Assembly: GCA_947631745.1 (NCBI GenBank)
Contig: CANRMM010000012.1
Location: 1 to 33,128 of the forward strand
Source of the DNA: an uncultured Clostridia bacterium
Lineage (GTDB): Bacteria > Bacillota > Clostridia > TANB77 > CAG-508
DNA length: 33,128 nucleotides
Direction: 5' to 3'
A program made the translations under genes and the position numbers. A model generated the notes under the pieces. It ran no database searches. It was not told where the DNA came from and saw only the letters and a program-made list of their open reading frames with translations. Positions 22,303 to 33,028 of the stretch are shown here, piece by piece. Numbering within the stretch: position 1 is the first letter of the stretch; each line of letters begins with the position of its first letter.

Positions 22303-23622
22303 TTATTCTTTTTTTGTACTGCATATAAATAATGTTCTCGTTATAGCGAAATGATATGCAAACATTAGTAATATTCCCCAAAAGATAACTGAACCAAAGC
22401 TATATATTGTTAGCCATGATGCTAATGCAAATATAATGCCTAAAATTATCATTGGAATTAATACCCATAACATAGCAAGTATTTCTTTATGGTATGCCAC
22501 TTTTATTTCTGCATTTTCTTCTTTCATTACTTTTAACAAGTTTGCTAAAAAGATATAATTTAATACAAAGTTAATTAGAATTCCGAAAGCTCCTTCTATT
22601 GAAACTGGAACCTGAGTATATCTTATGATTAATAGCAATAATGCTACATAACCAATATATGATATACTTGCTAATAATCCATTCTTTTTATATTTTACAA
22701 TTAATAATACTAATGCAACAATAATAATAATTGCTACTGCTAGTCCTATTGTAACTATTACTTCATCTGTGATGTCTGAATTAATATATTTTGTTTGTGT
22801 TGGTACTTCATAAGTTACTGGTAGTGGCTTGCTGTTAAGGAATATTGCATAATATCCTGCTTCATTAATGCTTTGATCTATTGATATTGTTTTATTTGTA
22901 ATTGCATCACTTAATGTTCCTAATGAAGTATCATCTAATTTTAAGCTTAAAGATTTTGTTGTTGCATTGCCTTCTTCATCTACTTCCACAGCATTAAGGT
23001 AATTATCATTAATATTTTTTATTTTTTCTTCTGCTTCATCATTTAATGTAATTATTAATCTAGGTATTATACTAGTTTCTGTTCTTTCATACATTGCTCT
23101 TGCTTCTTTAATGTCTGAACTATCTAACAATACATTTCCTTCATCATCTTCTGCTGTAAATTTTCCTGTTGTATATACAGCTGATACCGATAGATTTATA
23201 TAATCATCATCTGGTAAATATAACTCTATTTTTCCTGTTTCTTCATCTTGTTTTAAAATATAGTCACTTGCTCTTACTTGTTCTAATCTTTCTTCTATAA
23301 TTTTTCTTGCTGCAAGATAATTTTCTCTTGTTAAATTTTCTTCTGGATTAACTGGTACTTGTTTTTCTGTTCCATCTTCTGTTTTTTCTGCTACTTTGTT
23401 GCCATCCTTATCATAATAAGTAGTATTTACTGTGTCATCTACTGCAAAAATTACCTTTACGTATCCATTTAAATCACTGCCAAGAGTGTATTGTTCTACT
23501 AATCCTTCCATATTAGCTTTGTTTTGCACATATATTCCTACAAATGATACTAATGAAACGAGTATAATTGATAGTATAATAAGTGCACTTCCTAGTTTTT
23601 TGTTTAATTTCATTTTTTTCAT
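22303..23622 (-). CDS. SecD-like protein, divergent
   Basis: This is a 439-residue protein with an N-terminal membrane segment (about 10-30), a P1-like ectodomain with TLGSDLNGYVKVIF, IIEERLEQVRASDY and acidic loops, and a C-terminal block of five or six membrane segments (from about residue 290). The canonical SecD membrane motif GMAVDANVLIFERIREE has an apparent counterpart GILINFVLNYIFLANLLK, in which the proton-relay Asp is not present. It is therefore SecD-like, but ordinary SecD function is uncertain. AAGGAAGGA precedes two candidate ATGs (23622 and 23613). It lies 20 bases behind the HD gene and before the SecF-like gene. Confidence 0.7.
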   Translation of the reverse strand: MKKMKLNKKLGSALIILSIILVSLVSFVGIYVQNKANMEGLVEQYTLGSDLNGYVKVIFAVDDTVNTTYYDKDGNKVAEKTEDGTEKQVPVNPEENLTRENYLAARKIIEERLEQVRASDYILKQDEETGKIELYLPDDDYINLSVSAVYTTGKFTAEDDEGNVLLDSSDIKEARAMYERTETSIIPRLIITLNDEAEEKIKNINDNYLNAVEVDEEGNATTKSLSLKLDDTSLGTLSDAITNKTISIDQSINEAGYYAIFLNSKPLPVTYEVPTQTKYINSDITDEVIVTIGLAVAIIIIVALVLLIVKYKKNGLLASISYIGYVALLLLIIRYTQVPVSIEGAFGILINFVLNYIFLANLLKVMKEENAEIKVAYHKEILAMLWVLIPMIILGIIFALASWLTIYSFGSVIFWGILLMFAYHFAITRTLFICSTKKE

Positions 23623-23642
23623 TCCTTCCTTATTGTTATTAC

Positions 23643-24302
23643 TTATAATAACTTTGTATCATTAATAATTAATTCAAACCATATTCCTAAATATTTTGCT
23701 GCATATTTGCTCATCATTGTTCTATCCATAAATATTTCAAAATAATCTAAAACTGGTGATATTTTCGTGTCGATAGTTAGATTTAAAGTAACTTTTCGTT
23801 CTTCTTTATCTAACTTAAAATCTGCATTTGTAACAGCATAATTTACTTTATCATGTTTATCAAAAGTTGATAAATTGGTATTAACGACTCTATCTCTATG
23901 CACATCTGATTTGTCTGCTAATATTAAAGCTGCAGATATGTCACTTACTGCTGTTCCTGTCTGTTCATCGTGGTTTCCAATCGCCATCATAATTTCTGTT
24001 CTTTTTTCTGCATCCATTCCCATGTCTTTCAGAATTTCATATGCTAGAATAGCTCCTGTGTGTGCATGATCCACTCGGTTAATTCCATTTCCTATGTCAT
24101 GCATATAACCTGCAATTTTAGCTAATTCTATTCTTTCTTCTGGATATCCTAAAGTTTCTAACACTTTCCCTGCTCTTTCTGAGACAATGGTAATATGTCT
24201 TATAGAATGTTCTGTATATCCCAGTGCATTTAATTGCTTTTGAGAGCTTGCAATTAGCGTTTTCAGTTCAAGATTTTCTTTTACATCATTTAAAGTTATC
24301 AT
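23643..24302 (-). CDS. HD-domain phosphohydrolase
   Basis: This is a 219-residue HD-superfamily protein. Metal-binding motifs are clear: HSIRHITIV, the central HD in GYMHDIGNGINRVDHAHTG, NHDEQTG and ADKSDVHRDRV. Such enzymes cleave phosphate esters of nucleotides or cyclic nucleotides; the substrate is not known. ATG 24302 is preceded by GGAGGAAAAC, while the longer frame's first ATG at 24314 would lie within this site. It is the first gene of the operon with secD and secF and has its own promoter. Confidence 0.87.
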   Translation of the reverse strand: MITLNDVKENLELKTLIASSQKQLNALGYTEHSIRHITIVSERAGKVLETLGYPEERIELAKIAGYMHDIGNGINRVDHAHTGAILAYEILKDMGMDAEKRTEIMMAIGNHDEQTGTAVSDISAALILADKSDVHRDRVVNTNLSTFDKHDKVNYAVTNADFKLDKEERKVTLNLTIDTKISPVLDYFEIFMDRTMMSKYAAKYLGIWFELIINDTKLL

Positions 24303-24336
24303 GTTTTCCTCCATTGTTTAAAAAATCTACTTTATG

Positions 24337-24365
24337 ATTTTATCTTAAATATCCAAAAATATCAA
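24337..24365 (-). promoter_or_regulatory. Promoter of the HD-secD-secF operon
   Basis: TTGATA (24360-24365) and TAAAAT (24337-24342) are 17 bases apart on the minus strand, in the short gap after the TIGR04086 gene. Confidence 0.6.
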
Positions 24366-24381
24366 CAGTTTTAGTAAAATA

Positions 24382-24777
24382 TTATGATAAATTTACTCCA
24401 ATAACACCTCCTACCATCCCTGTTATCATACCAACTGATATCATGATGATTGTATTTACCCCTATCTGGAAGCTACATAAGATAATACTAGAGATACTAT
24501 AAAGTACTATCATATAAATAATTCCTACTAAAGCTCCATTTAGCATTCCTTGTTTTTTTATTTTTAAACTGCTAATAGAACTACCTATAAGAATACTAAT
24601 ACCTGATATTGTAATAACAACAGGGACCATAGTATTTTCTGATATATTTGTGTTCGTTAGTAATGTTGCATATATAAATAATGCAATAAGTGAAAGTATT
24701 ATAGCAAAAATGCTTCCCTTTATCACTCTTATAAAGTTTGTATTGATACTTTTTTTATTTTCTATTGTAGTATTCAA
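24382..24777 (-). CDS. TIGR04086 (YrzE-like) membrane protein
   Basis: This is a 131-residue protein with four hydrophobic segments. The motif SSLKIKKQGMLNGALVGIIY (about residues 68-87) is typical of TIGR04086, a small membrane family found between tgt/yajC and secD in Clostridia. Its function is unknown. The start is TTG (24775-24777), with GGAGG seven bases upstream (AGAGGAGGAATAATT). The location between the queA-tgt block and secDF is the usual one. Confidence 0.82.
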   Translation of the reverse strand: MNTTIENKKSINTNFIRVIKGSIFAIILSLIALFIYATLLTNTNISENTMVPVVITISGISILIGSSISSLKIKKQGMLNGALVGIIYMIVLYSISSIILCSFQIGVNTIIMISVGMITGMVGGVIGVNLS

Positions 24778-24861
24778 AATTATTCCTCCTCTATTATTTT
24801 TTATACATCTTATTCTACATCATCTGCATTAGAACATTTTTTTATGTTTTATTTAATATAC

Positions 24862-24897
24862 AAAAAAATAGAAGTAAATTGAAATTTTACTCCTATT
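24862..24897 (-). terminator. Terminator of the ileS-queA-tgt-WG operon
   Basis: AATAGAAGTAAA (24868-24879) and TTTACTCCTATT (24886-24897) form a 12-bp stem with one imperfect pair. Seven T residues follow on the minus strand. It begins ten bases behind the WG-repeat gene stop. Confidence 0.8.
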
Positions 24898-24906
24898 CTT
24901 GTATTA

Positions 24907-26337
24907 TTATGCTGATTGTTCATTTTCTGTATCTGTTTGTTCATCTTCTGTGTCATTTGTTGTATTAGTTTCTTGTTCATTTTCTTCTGAAGTAGTATTT
25001 TCTGAAGTATTATTGTTGTTCTCCTCTGTTTCCGTTTGTGGAAATACAAATTGTTTAATATAATCAATTACGTTGTATGTGTTTTCACCTTGTGTCATAT
25101 AATAAGTATCTATTCCTGATTTTGTAACTGAATAAAACCTGTCTAATACACATTGGATTAGTTCTTTTCCGTCAGCATTTATTAAACCATATCGATTTCC
25201 TTTTAAAATAACAATGCCCTCATATTCTGGTATTATTAATAAGTTATTTGCACCTGTAGTTTTTGTACACCCTAATCCATCATATTCTACTGGAAGAATT
25301 TCATTTCCATTAATATCGAATATTCCCCATTTATGGTCTCTCTCTACTGGTATGCATTTGTTAAATAATATATATTGATTTTTTATGTCATTACTTTGGT
25401 AATCACTTGTATTAATTCCTATTGTATCATATTCTAAATAGATAACAGTATTTCCATTATCATTTAAAACGCCTTGTTTTTGATTGCTTTTTACTAGATA
25501 CAATTTTAAGTCTTTATCTATTTGTTTAATATTATCATAAATAGCTTCAATTTTTGTATTTCCTTTATTGGTTACAATTCCCATTTTTCCTTGTTCTGTT
25601 TTTACAATAAAGTTTTCACTACCTTCTATGAACTCTATATTAGCATATTTAGTTCCGATTATTTCCTTACCATCTGTGCTAATAACTCCGTATTTTTTAT
25701 TTTCATTCATAACCACTACCATATTATATAATAGTGCTTTTTGATTATTAAATGTAGCCTCTTTTTTCATTACTACTGAATTAGGATACATATTTCCGTA
25801 ATAAGCAATTAGGTATGGAAGTGTATTTATGACAACTTGATTATTTGATGAATTGTATGAAATAACACAGTTTGCACCTATCTGCATTCCTTTTATTTCA
25901 ACATATAATTTATTATTTTTCATAATTACTGGGTCTTCAATTGTAAAATATTCACTGTCTGTATTTGTTTTATGAATGATGTTTGAATTTAATTCAAATG
26001 ATGCTTGTTCAAAATCATTATCTATATAACATTTTTTTACGTCTTCTTCTAGATGTTCTTGATCTCCGTTGTATGCTTTATATCCATTCATCGTTGCAAA
26101 ATCTTTAATTGCTACATATAATTTATTATTTTCGAATATAAATAGATCATTAGAAAAACTTGAAATTGGTACTCCGTCTATTGTTAATTTTAATGTACTG
26201 CGCTGAATATTATCAATCATTACAAGTAATACTATGCTAATTCCTATTAGAATAACAATTGCAACTGAAATACTTATCATTACTCCTTTAAATTTGTTTT
26301 TACTTTTGTTTTGTTGTTCATCATCTATTAAATCCAT
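24907..26337 (-). CDS. Membrane-anchored WG-repeat protein
   Basis: The 476 residues comprise a cytoplasmic start, one membrane segment (about 19-42), an ectodomain that resembles the copper-amine-oxidase-like N-terminal fold (LTIDGVPISSF, NKLYVAIKDFATMNGYKA), and at least four WG-type repeats: KYGVISTDGKEI, KMGIVTNKGNTKI, KWGIFDINGNEILPVEYD, RYGLINADGKEL. The last 45 residues are a Thr/Glu/Asn-rich disordered tail. Orientation suggests an extracellular domain; binding of wall or surface polymers is possible but unproven. It starts 12 bases behind tgt, in the place where yajC usually stands. Confidence 0.82.
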   Translation of the reverse strand: MDLIDDEQQNKSKNKFKGVMISISVAIVILIGISIVLLVMIDNIQRSTLKLTIDGVPISSFSNDLFIFENNKLYVAIKDFATMNGYKAYNGDQEHLEEDVKKCYIDNDFEQASFELNSNIIHKTNTDSEYFTIEDPVIMKNNKLYVEIKGMQIGANCVISYNSSNNQVVINTLPYLIAYYGNMYPNSVVMKKEATFNNQKALLYNMVVVMNENKKYGVISTDGKEIIGTKYANIEFIEGSENFIVKTEQGKMGIVTNKGNTKIEAIYDNIKQIDKDLKLYLVKSNQKQGVLNDNGNTVIYLEYDTIGINTSDYQSNDIKNQYILFNKCIPVERDHKWGIFDINGNEILPVEYDGLGCTKTTGANNLLIIPEYEGIVILKGNRYGLINADGKELIQCVLDRFYSVTKSGIDTYYMTQGENTYNVIDYIKQFVFPQTETEENNNNTSENTTSEENEQETNTTNDTEDEQTDTENEQSA

Positions 26338-26349
26338 TTGAACCTCCTT

Positions 26350-27498
<1,149 letters not shown>

Positions 27499-28533
27499 TT
27501 ATGTAATAAACATAGCATCTCCAAAGCTAAAGAAACGATATTTTTCTTTTACTGCCTCGTTGTATGCTTTCATAATAAATTCTTTATTTGCAAAAGCAGA
27601 TACTAGCATAATAAGAGTTGATTCTGGTAAATGAAAATTTGTAATAAGACCATCTATGCACTTAAATTTATATCCTGGATATATAAAAATTCCTGTATCG
27701 CCTTCTGTTTCTTTTACTAAACCGTTTTCATCACTAATAGATTCTAAAACTCTGCAAGAAGTTGTTCCTACTGCTATAATTCTGCCTCCATTTTGCTTTG
27801 TTTTGTTTATTTTTTTTACATCTTCCTTTTTTATGTAAAAATGCTCTGTATGCATGTGATGCTCTTCCACATTTTCTACTTTTACTGGTCTAAAAGTTCC
27901 AATTCCAACATGTAATGTTACATTAGCTATTTCTACACCTTTTTGATTAATTTTCTCTAGTAGTTCTTCTGTAAAGTGTAGACCTGCTGTTGGTGCTGCT
28001 GCTGATCCTTCATATTTAGCATATACAGTTTGGTAACGTTCTTTGTCTTTTAATTTTTCATGAATATATGGAGGTAATGGCATAAGTCCAATTTGATCAA
28101 GTATTTCATTGAATATCCCTTTATATTCAAATTTTACTTTTCTATTTCCTCCCTCTAAAGTTTCTAATATTTCTGCTTTTAATATACCATCTCCGAAAGT
28201 AACTTTCGTACCTATTTTTAGACGTCTTCCTGGTCTTACCATTGCTTCCCATATTTCTTCATTTGTATTTTCAAAGCGTTTTAAAAGTAGAAATTCTACT
28301 TGAATTCCACTTTCATCCTTAATACCATAAAGTCTAGCAGGAATAACTTTTGTGTTATTCCTTACTAGGCAGTCTCCTGGTTTTAAATAGTCTATAATAT
28401 CTTTGAAAATTTTATGTTCTATTTTTTCATTATCTCTATGTAATACCATTAATCTTGATGATGTTCTATCTTTTATTGGTACTTGAGCTATTAATTCTTC
28501 TGGTAATTCATAGTTAAATTCTGTTACTTTCAT
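27499..28533 (-). CDS. queA: S-adenosylmethionine:tRNA ribosyltransferase-isomerase QueA
   Basis: QueA moves the ribosyl part of S-adenosylmethionine onto preQ1 in tRNA to give epoxyqueuosine, the step after Tgt. The 344 residues begin [19 protein letters not shown] and show [48 protein letters not shown] and [20 protein letters not shown] (landmark NFHLPESTL). The length is normal. It is 11 bases behind the metallopeptidase gene and just before tgt. Confidence 0.97.
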   Translation of the reverse strand: MKVTEFNYELPEELIAQVPIKDRTSSRLMVLHRDNEKIEHKIFKDIIDYLKPGDCLVRNNTKVIPARLYGIKDESGIQVEFLLLKRFENTNEEIWEAMVRPGRRLKIGTKVTFGDGILKAEILETLEGGNRKVKFEYKGIFNEILDQIGLMPLPPYIHEKLKDKERYQTVYAKYEGSAAAPTAGLHFTEELLEKINQKGVEIANVTLHVGIGTFRPVKVENVEEHHMHTEHFYIKKEDVKKINKTKQNGGRIIAVGTTSCRVLESISDENGLVKETEGDTGIFIYPGYKFKCIDGLITNFHLPESTLIMLVSAFANKEFIMKAYNEAVKEKYRFFSFGDAMFIT

Positions 28534-28544
28534 TTTTTCCCTTT

Positions 28545-29894
28545 CTAACTTTTTTGAAATGTATTTATCATTTTATTAACTAATATTCCTAATTCTTCTA
28601 TAAGATTTTGTGGTTCTTGTAATGCATCTAATTCATGTGCATCTTTAAAATTACTTTCATGTATTGGTTTTGATGTATAGCTATTATTAGTTAATCCAAC
28701 TGCTGTTCCATCTTTATCTTTAACTGTATTTTGCATATATGCAGTATACCATTTTTTTAATTTTATTCCTTCTTCTGACATATAATCATATTTTTGATAA
28801 TCGTGTAATTTGGCAATATTAGGATTATCATATTCTTTTTCATTTCTCTCTAAAGTATGTAAAAATTCATGAACATATACTTCTTCTGGAAATCTGTTAT
28901 ATTTTTCATTATATGTATAAACATAATTGTCATCTGTATCTGGTAATCTTATATTTGAAAATCCAATTCCATAGTAGTCCATTCCCCCTAGCCCTATCCA
29001 GTCATGTGCTAAAACATTTTTTACATTAGTATCTCCAAAACGTGCTATTACATAAATATAGTCATATTCTTTTTTTTGTAAATACTCTTCTATTAATGGA
29101 TATGCATCTTTTGGATCTATATAATATTCGTTTTCTTCATCATAGGAAATAGATGTTAAAGGTTCTTCTATGGAAATAATTTCACAACTAGCTGTCATCT
29201 TTTCTTGACTTATTTCTTTTAATGTTTCTGGTAATCTTTGTATATTTTCTTTTATGTTTTGTATGTCTTTATCTGTCATACTAAGTTTAATGTTAGTTTG
29301 TTTTCCGTTTATCTTTGTATTAATATCCATATTTTTTATTAAGAAGCATCCCATTTTCCATTCATTATCATTGTCTAGTTGTCCTTCTTCAATTTTAAAG
29401 TCTGAAAACCATACTGTTCCTTTTGAATTTTCTTCATATCCTCCTAGTCTAAAGCCCACATTTATATTGTTTCTATTTTTAGAATTAAACATTAATGTTA
29501 GTTTTGTCCAATCTTGTGTACCTGTAATACTTTCTGAACATTCAGTTGTATCTGTTATTGCAATTTGTGCTCCACCAGTCATTATATTTTTTTCGTTTTG
29601 TACATTCTCAGTTTTTACCATACAAGTTACTCTATATGGTGTATTTGGTTTTACTTCTATATTTTTTGAAAAAATAGAATCTGTATATTCTAGATTTTCC
29701 ATTTTATAGCTTCTCATGTTTGAATATTTTGTTTCGGAATCACGAGAAAAGGTGGTTAAACCTTTTTCTCTGATTCCTTTTTCAAAATCATTAAAGTTAT
29801 ATTTTAAAATAATCTCTATTCCTACTGCGATAATTGCTACAATAATTAATATATATACAACATTTTTTAATCTTGTGTGCTTTTTTTCATTCAT
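28545..29894 (-). CDS. Membrane-anchored zinc metallopeptidase with lectin-like domain
   Basis: The 449-residue protein has one N-terminal membrane segment (about 11-31), so the rest is extracellular. Residues about 75-170 ([43 protein letters not shown]) look like a CBM4/9-type beta-sandwich. The C-terminal part has the zincin motif HEFLHTLE (His342, Glu343, His346), with a possible third ligand in the following [10 protein letters not shown] do not know the family; proteolysis is inferred from the motif. It lies 11 bases after ileS and 11 before queA, in a housekeeping operon where it is not usually found. Confidence 0.72.
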   Translation of the reverse strand: MNEKKHTRLKNVVYILIIVAIIAVGIEIILKYNFNDFEKGIREKGLTTFSRDSETKYSNMRSYKMENLEYTDSIFSKNIEVKPNTPYRVTCMVKTENVQNEKNIMTGGAQIAITDTTECSESITGTQDWTKLTLMFNSKNRNNINVGFRLGGYEENSKGTVWFSDFKIEEGQLDNDNEWKMGCFLIKNMDINTKINGKQTNIKLSMTDKDIQNIKENIQRLPETLKEISQEKMTASCEIISIEEPLTSISYDEENEYYIDPKDAYPLIEEYLQKKEYDYIYVIARFGDTNVKNVLAHDWIGLGGMDYYGIGFSNIRLPDTDDNYVYTYNEKYNRFPEEVYVHEFLHTLERNEKEYDNPNIAKLHDYQKYDYMSEEGIKLKKWYTAYMQNTVKDKDGTAVGLTNNSYTSKPIHESNFKDAHELDALQEPQNLIEELGILVNKMINTFQKS

Positions 29895-29905
29895 AAATCC
29901 TCTCC

Positions 29906-32662
29906 TTATTTTAGAGCCTCACTACATCTATGGCAGATAGTAGGATTTTCTTTGTCTTCTCCTACAGTTGTAGAATACATCCAACATCTTTCACATTTTT
30001 CTCCTGGTGCTTGTTCTACTTTTACTTTTCCCTCTTTTTCTAATACTTCTAGTTCTGATATAATAAATACTGTTCTTAGTAATTCAAGATTTTCTTTTAT
30101 AAACTCATATTGTTTTTCTTCTGCATAAATAGTTACTTTTGCATTTAATGAATGACCAATTATCTTATCTGCTCTTGCATTTTCTAACTCTTTTGCAACA
30201 ATATCTTTTAGTTTTAGGATTTTATCCCATTTTTCACTTAATTCTTCATTATCATATTGAGGATTTGGTTTTGGGAAGTCTGTTAGCATAACACTGTCTA
30301 CTTGTTCATTTTTTGTGTGAACCATTGCTTTCCAAATTTCTTCTGCTGTAAATACAATCATTGGTGCTAATAATTTTACTAAACTATCTAGTATTATATA
30401 CATTGTTGTTTGAGCTGCTCGTCTCTCAATAGAATTTGCTTTGGAAGTATATAATCTATCTTTTATAATGTCTAAATAGAAGTTACTCATATCTGATACA
30501 CAGAATTGATTAATGTCATGATAACAATTGCTAAAATTATATTTATCATAATTTTCTGTACAATCTTTTACTAACTTATTTAGTCTTGTTAATGCCCATT
30601 TATCAATTTCTTGTAAATCTTCATATTTTACAGGTTCATCTGGGTTATAGTCTGATGTATTTCCTAAAATATATCTTGCTGTATTTCTAATTTTTCTATA
30701 TACCTCTGAAATTTGTTTTAATATATCATCAGAAAGACTTACGTCTCCTGTATAGTCTGCTGATAATGCCCATAGTCTTAAAATATCTGCTCCAAATTTA
30801 TCTGCTACATCTCCAGGTGCTATACCATTTCCGAGACTTTTCGACATTTTTCGACCTTGTCCATCTATTACAAATCCGTGTGTTAATACTTCTTTATATG
30901 GTGCAACTCCTTTTGTTGCAACAGATGTTAGTAATGATGATTGGAACCATCCTCTATACTGATCGTTTCCTTCCAAATACATATCTGCTGGATATGGAAG
31001 TCCTCTTTCTACTAATACACTTTGATGTGTTGAGCCAGAATCAAACCATACATCCATAATATCTGTTTCTTTTTTGAAATGTGTGTGACCACATTTTTCA
31101 CACTTTGCACCTTCTGGTAATAGTTCTTCTGTTTTCATATCATACCAAGCATTTGAACCTTTTTCTCCAAAAATATTTTGTACTTTTTCAATAGAAGATG
31201 CGGTTACATACGGAGTTTTACAATCTTCACAATAGAAAATTGGAAGTGGAACTCCCCATGTACGTTGTCTTGAAATACACCAATCTGCTCTATCTCTAAT
31301 CATGCCTGCAATTCTTTCTTCACCCCAAGAAGGATACCATTTTACATTTTTTATAGCATCTAGTGCTTCTTTTCTAAATCCTTCTACTGATGCAAACCAT
31401 TGCTCTGTTGCTCTAAAGATAACTGGCTTTTTACATCTCCAGCAATGTGGATATGAGTGAGATATTTCTACTTCTTTTAGTAAATATCCATGTTCGTCAA
31501 GCCATTTTGTAATTTCTTTATTTGATTTTGCATAGAACATACCATTAAAAGGTCCTGCTCCTTCTGTTTGATTACCTTTGCTATCCACAGTTACAATAAT
31601 ATCTAAGCCATTCTTTAATCCAGCCAAATAGTCTTCTTTACCATAACTTGGTGCAGTATGAACTGCTCCTGTACCTTCTGTTAATTCTACATTTACAGTA
31701 TCTTCACTACCCATAATAACTCTTGAATCTCTGTCTAGGAATGGATGCTTACAAAGTACTCCTTCTAGTTCTGAACCTTTGAATGTTTTTACTTTTTTGT
31801 AATCTTTAATTCCTGCTATTCCCATTACTTTGTCTATTAAAGCATCTGCCATAATGTATTTTTCTTTGCCTACGTCTACAATGCTATAGTCAAAATCTGC
31901 TCCTACGGTAATTCCGGTATTTCCTGGTAATGTCCATGGAGTAGTTGTCCAAATAACGATAGATGTATCTTTTTCGTCAAATTTACCTTTACTATCTTTT
32001 ACTGGGAATTTTACATATATTGAACCTGATGTTACATCTTTATATTCTATTTCAGCTTCTGCAAGTGCAGTTTCGCAATCTGTACACCAATATACAGGTT
32101 TTAGTCCTTGATATATATATCCTTTTTTATACATATCACCAAAAACTCCAATTTGTCTTGCCTCAGCCTTAGGATCAAAGGTAATGTATGGATGATTCCA
32201 TTCACCTAAAACACCTAATCTTTTAAATCCTTCAATTTGAACATCTTTGTATTTATCTGTAAAATCTTTACAAGTATCTCTAAATTGAGTTACTGGTATT
32301 TTACTTCTATCTAATCCTAATTTTTCAATTGCTTTTTTCTCAGTTGGCATTCCGTGTGTATCAAATCCAGGAATATATGGGCTATAGAAACCTTGCATTG
32401 TTTTATATCTTACAATAGTATCTTTTAATATTTTATTTAATGCATGTCCTGCATGAATTTCTCCGTTTGCATATGGAGGTCCATCATGTAATACAAAAGA
32501 CTTGTGACCTTCATTTTTCTTTAACATTTTTTCATACAATCCATTTTCAAAAACTTCTTTTTGAATAGTTGGTTCTCTTTCTGGCAAATTTGCCCTCATT
32601 GGAAAATCTGTTTTTGGTAAATTTAATGTTTTACCATAATCTTTTTTCTCTTCTTCACTCAT
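29906..32662 (-). CDS. ileS: Isoleucyl-tRNA synthetase
   Basis: IleRS charges tRNA-Ile. The 918 residues have the HIGH-type motif HAGH at residues 70-73 within PPYANGEIHAGHALNK, the editing domain (VIWTTTPWTLPGNTGITV, landmarks TTTPWTLPGN), WCISRQRTWGVPLP, MDVWFDSGSTHQ and KMSKSLGNG. The C-terminal zinc finger CERCWMYSTTVG ... CHRCSEAL places it in the bacterial IleS1 type. The length is usual. The AGAGGAGGGAG site precedes the ATG. Upstream lies an isoleucine T-box. Four more genes follow with gaps of 11-18 bases. Confidence 0.98.
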   Translation of the reverse strand: MSEEEKKDYGKTLNLPKTDFPMRANLPEREPTIQKEVFENGLYEKMLKKNEGHKSFVLHDGPPYANGEIHAGHALNKILKDTIVRYKTMQGFYSPYIPGFDTHGMPTEKKAIEKLGLDRSKIPVTQFRDTCKDFTDKYKDVQIEGFKRLGVLGEWNHPYITFDPKAEARQIGVFGDMYKKGYIYQGLKPVYWCTDCETALAEAEIEYKDVTSGSIYVKFPVKDSKGKFDEKDTSIVIWTTTPWTLPGNTGITVGADFDYSIVDVGKEKYIMADALIDKVMGIAGIKDYKKVKTFKGSELEGVLCKHPFLDRDSRVIMGSEDTVNVELTEGTGAVHTAPSYGKEDYLAGLKNGLDIIVTVDSKGNQTEGAGPFNGMFYAKSNKEITKWLDEHGYLLKEVEISHSYPHCWRCKKPVIFRATEQWFASVEGFRKEALDAIKNVKWYPSWGEERIAGMIRDRADWCISRQRTWGVPLPIFYCEDCKTPYVTASSIEKVQNIFGEKGSNAWYDMKTEELLPEGAKCEKCGHTHFKKETDIMDVWFDSGSTHQSVLVERGLPYPADMYLEGNDQYRGWFQSSLLTSVATKGVAPYKEVLTHGFVIDGQGRKMSKSLGNGIAPGDVADKFGADILRLWALSADYTGDVSLSDDILKQISEVYRKIRNTARYILGNTSDYNPDEPVKYEDLQEIDKWALTRLNKLVKDCTENYDKYNFSNCYHDINQFCVSDMSNFYLDIIKDRLYTSKANSIERRAAQTTMYIILDSLVKLLAPMIVFTAEEIWKAMVHTKNEQVDSVMLTDFPKPNPQYDNEELSEKWDKILKLKDIVAKELENARADKIIGHSLNAKVTIYAEEKQYEFIKENLELLRTVFIISELEVLEKEGKVKVEQAPGEKCERCWMYSTTVGEDKENPTICHRCSEALK

Positions 32663-32689
32663 AGAAAAAACTCCCTCCTCTTATAGCTT

Positions 32690-32993
32690 AGAGACCACTC
32701 TCTACGCAAAAAAGCTATTTCATCCTATTGCTAGGACGAAATAGCTTTTTATTCCGTGGTACCACCTAATTTAAAAGCATTGAACTTTTTTATTCTTTAT
32801 TCAATATCTTTTCACTCATTTTTCTTTTAACGCAAGAATACGATTTGATTTAATTTACTATTTTTAGTATTTCTATCAAATAACTAAAAGGTGATAATAA
32901 ATATATCATTTATTTACCAAACTCTCACCTACATTGGCTCTCTGTAGAATATAACATATTTATCCTGTCCTTTATTATCGTTTTTATTATTTG
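32690..32993 (-). promoter_or_regulatory. T-box leader of ileS (isoleucine)
   Basis: The T-box sequence AGGTGGTACCACG is on the minus strand (complement of 32755-32767), and contains the UGGU-type bulge that pairs with the free tRNA acceptor end. Stem I landmarks AGAGAGCC and GGTGAGAG lie at about 32913-32943. The likely specifier codon is AUC (complement of 32893-32895), read by tRNA-Ile, in TTATCACC. A terminator hairpin follows the antiterminator. Uncharged tRNA-Ile should therefore turn on ileS and the genes behind it. This leader, its promoter and the unknown edge sequence fill the 466 bases after ileS. Confidence 0.93.
32708..32750 (-). terminator. Regulated terminator of the T-box leader
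   Basis: AAAAAGCTATTTC (32709-32721 region) pairs with GAAATAGCTTTTT (32738-32750), extended by CTAGGA/TCCTA. A six-T run follows on the minus strand. The antiterminator overlaps its upstream side, giving the standard T-box switch. Confidence 0.9.
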
Positions 32994-32999
32994 CGTATT

Positions 33000-33028
33000 A
33001 TTATACTATATTCTTAGATCAAATGCAA
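33000..33028 (-). promoter_or_regulatory. Promoter of the ileS operon
   Basis: TTGCAT (33023-33028) and TATAAT (33000-33005) are 17 bases apart on the minus strand. The start near 32993 gives a leader of about 330 bases, matching the T-box. Confidence 0.75.
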
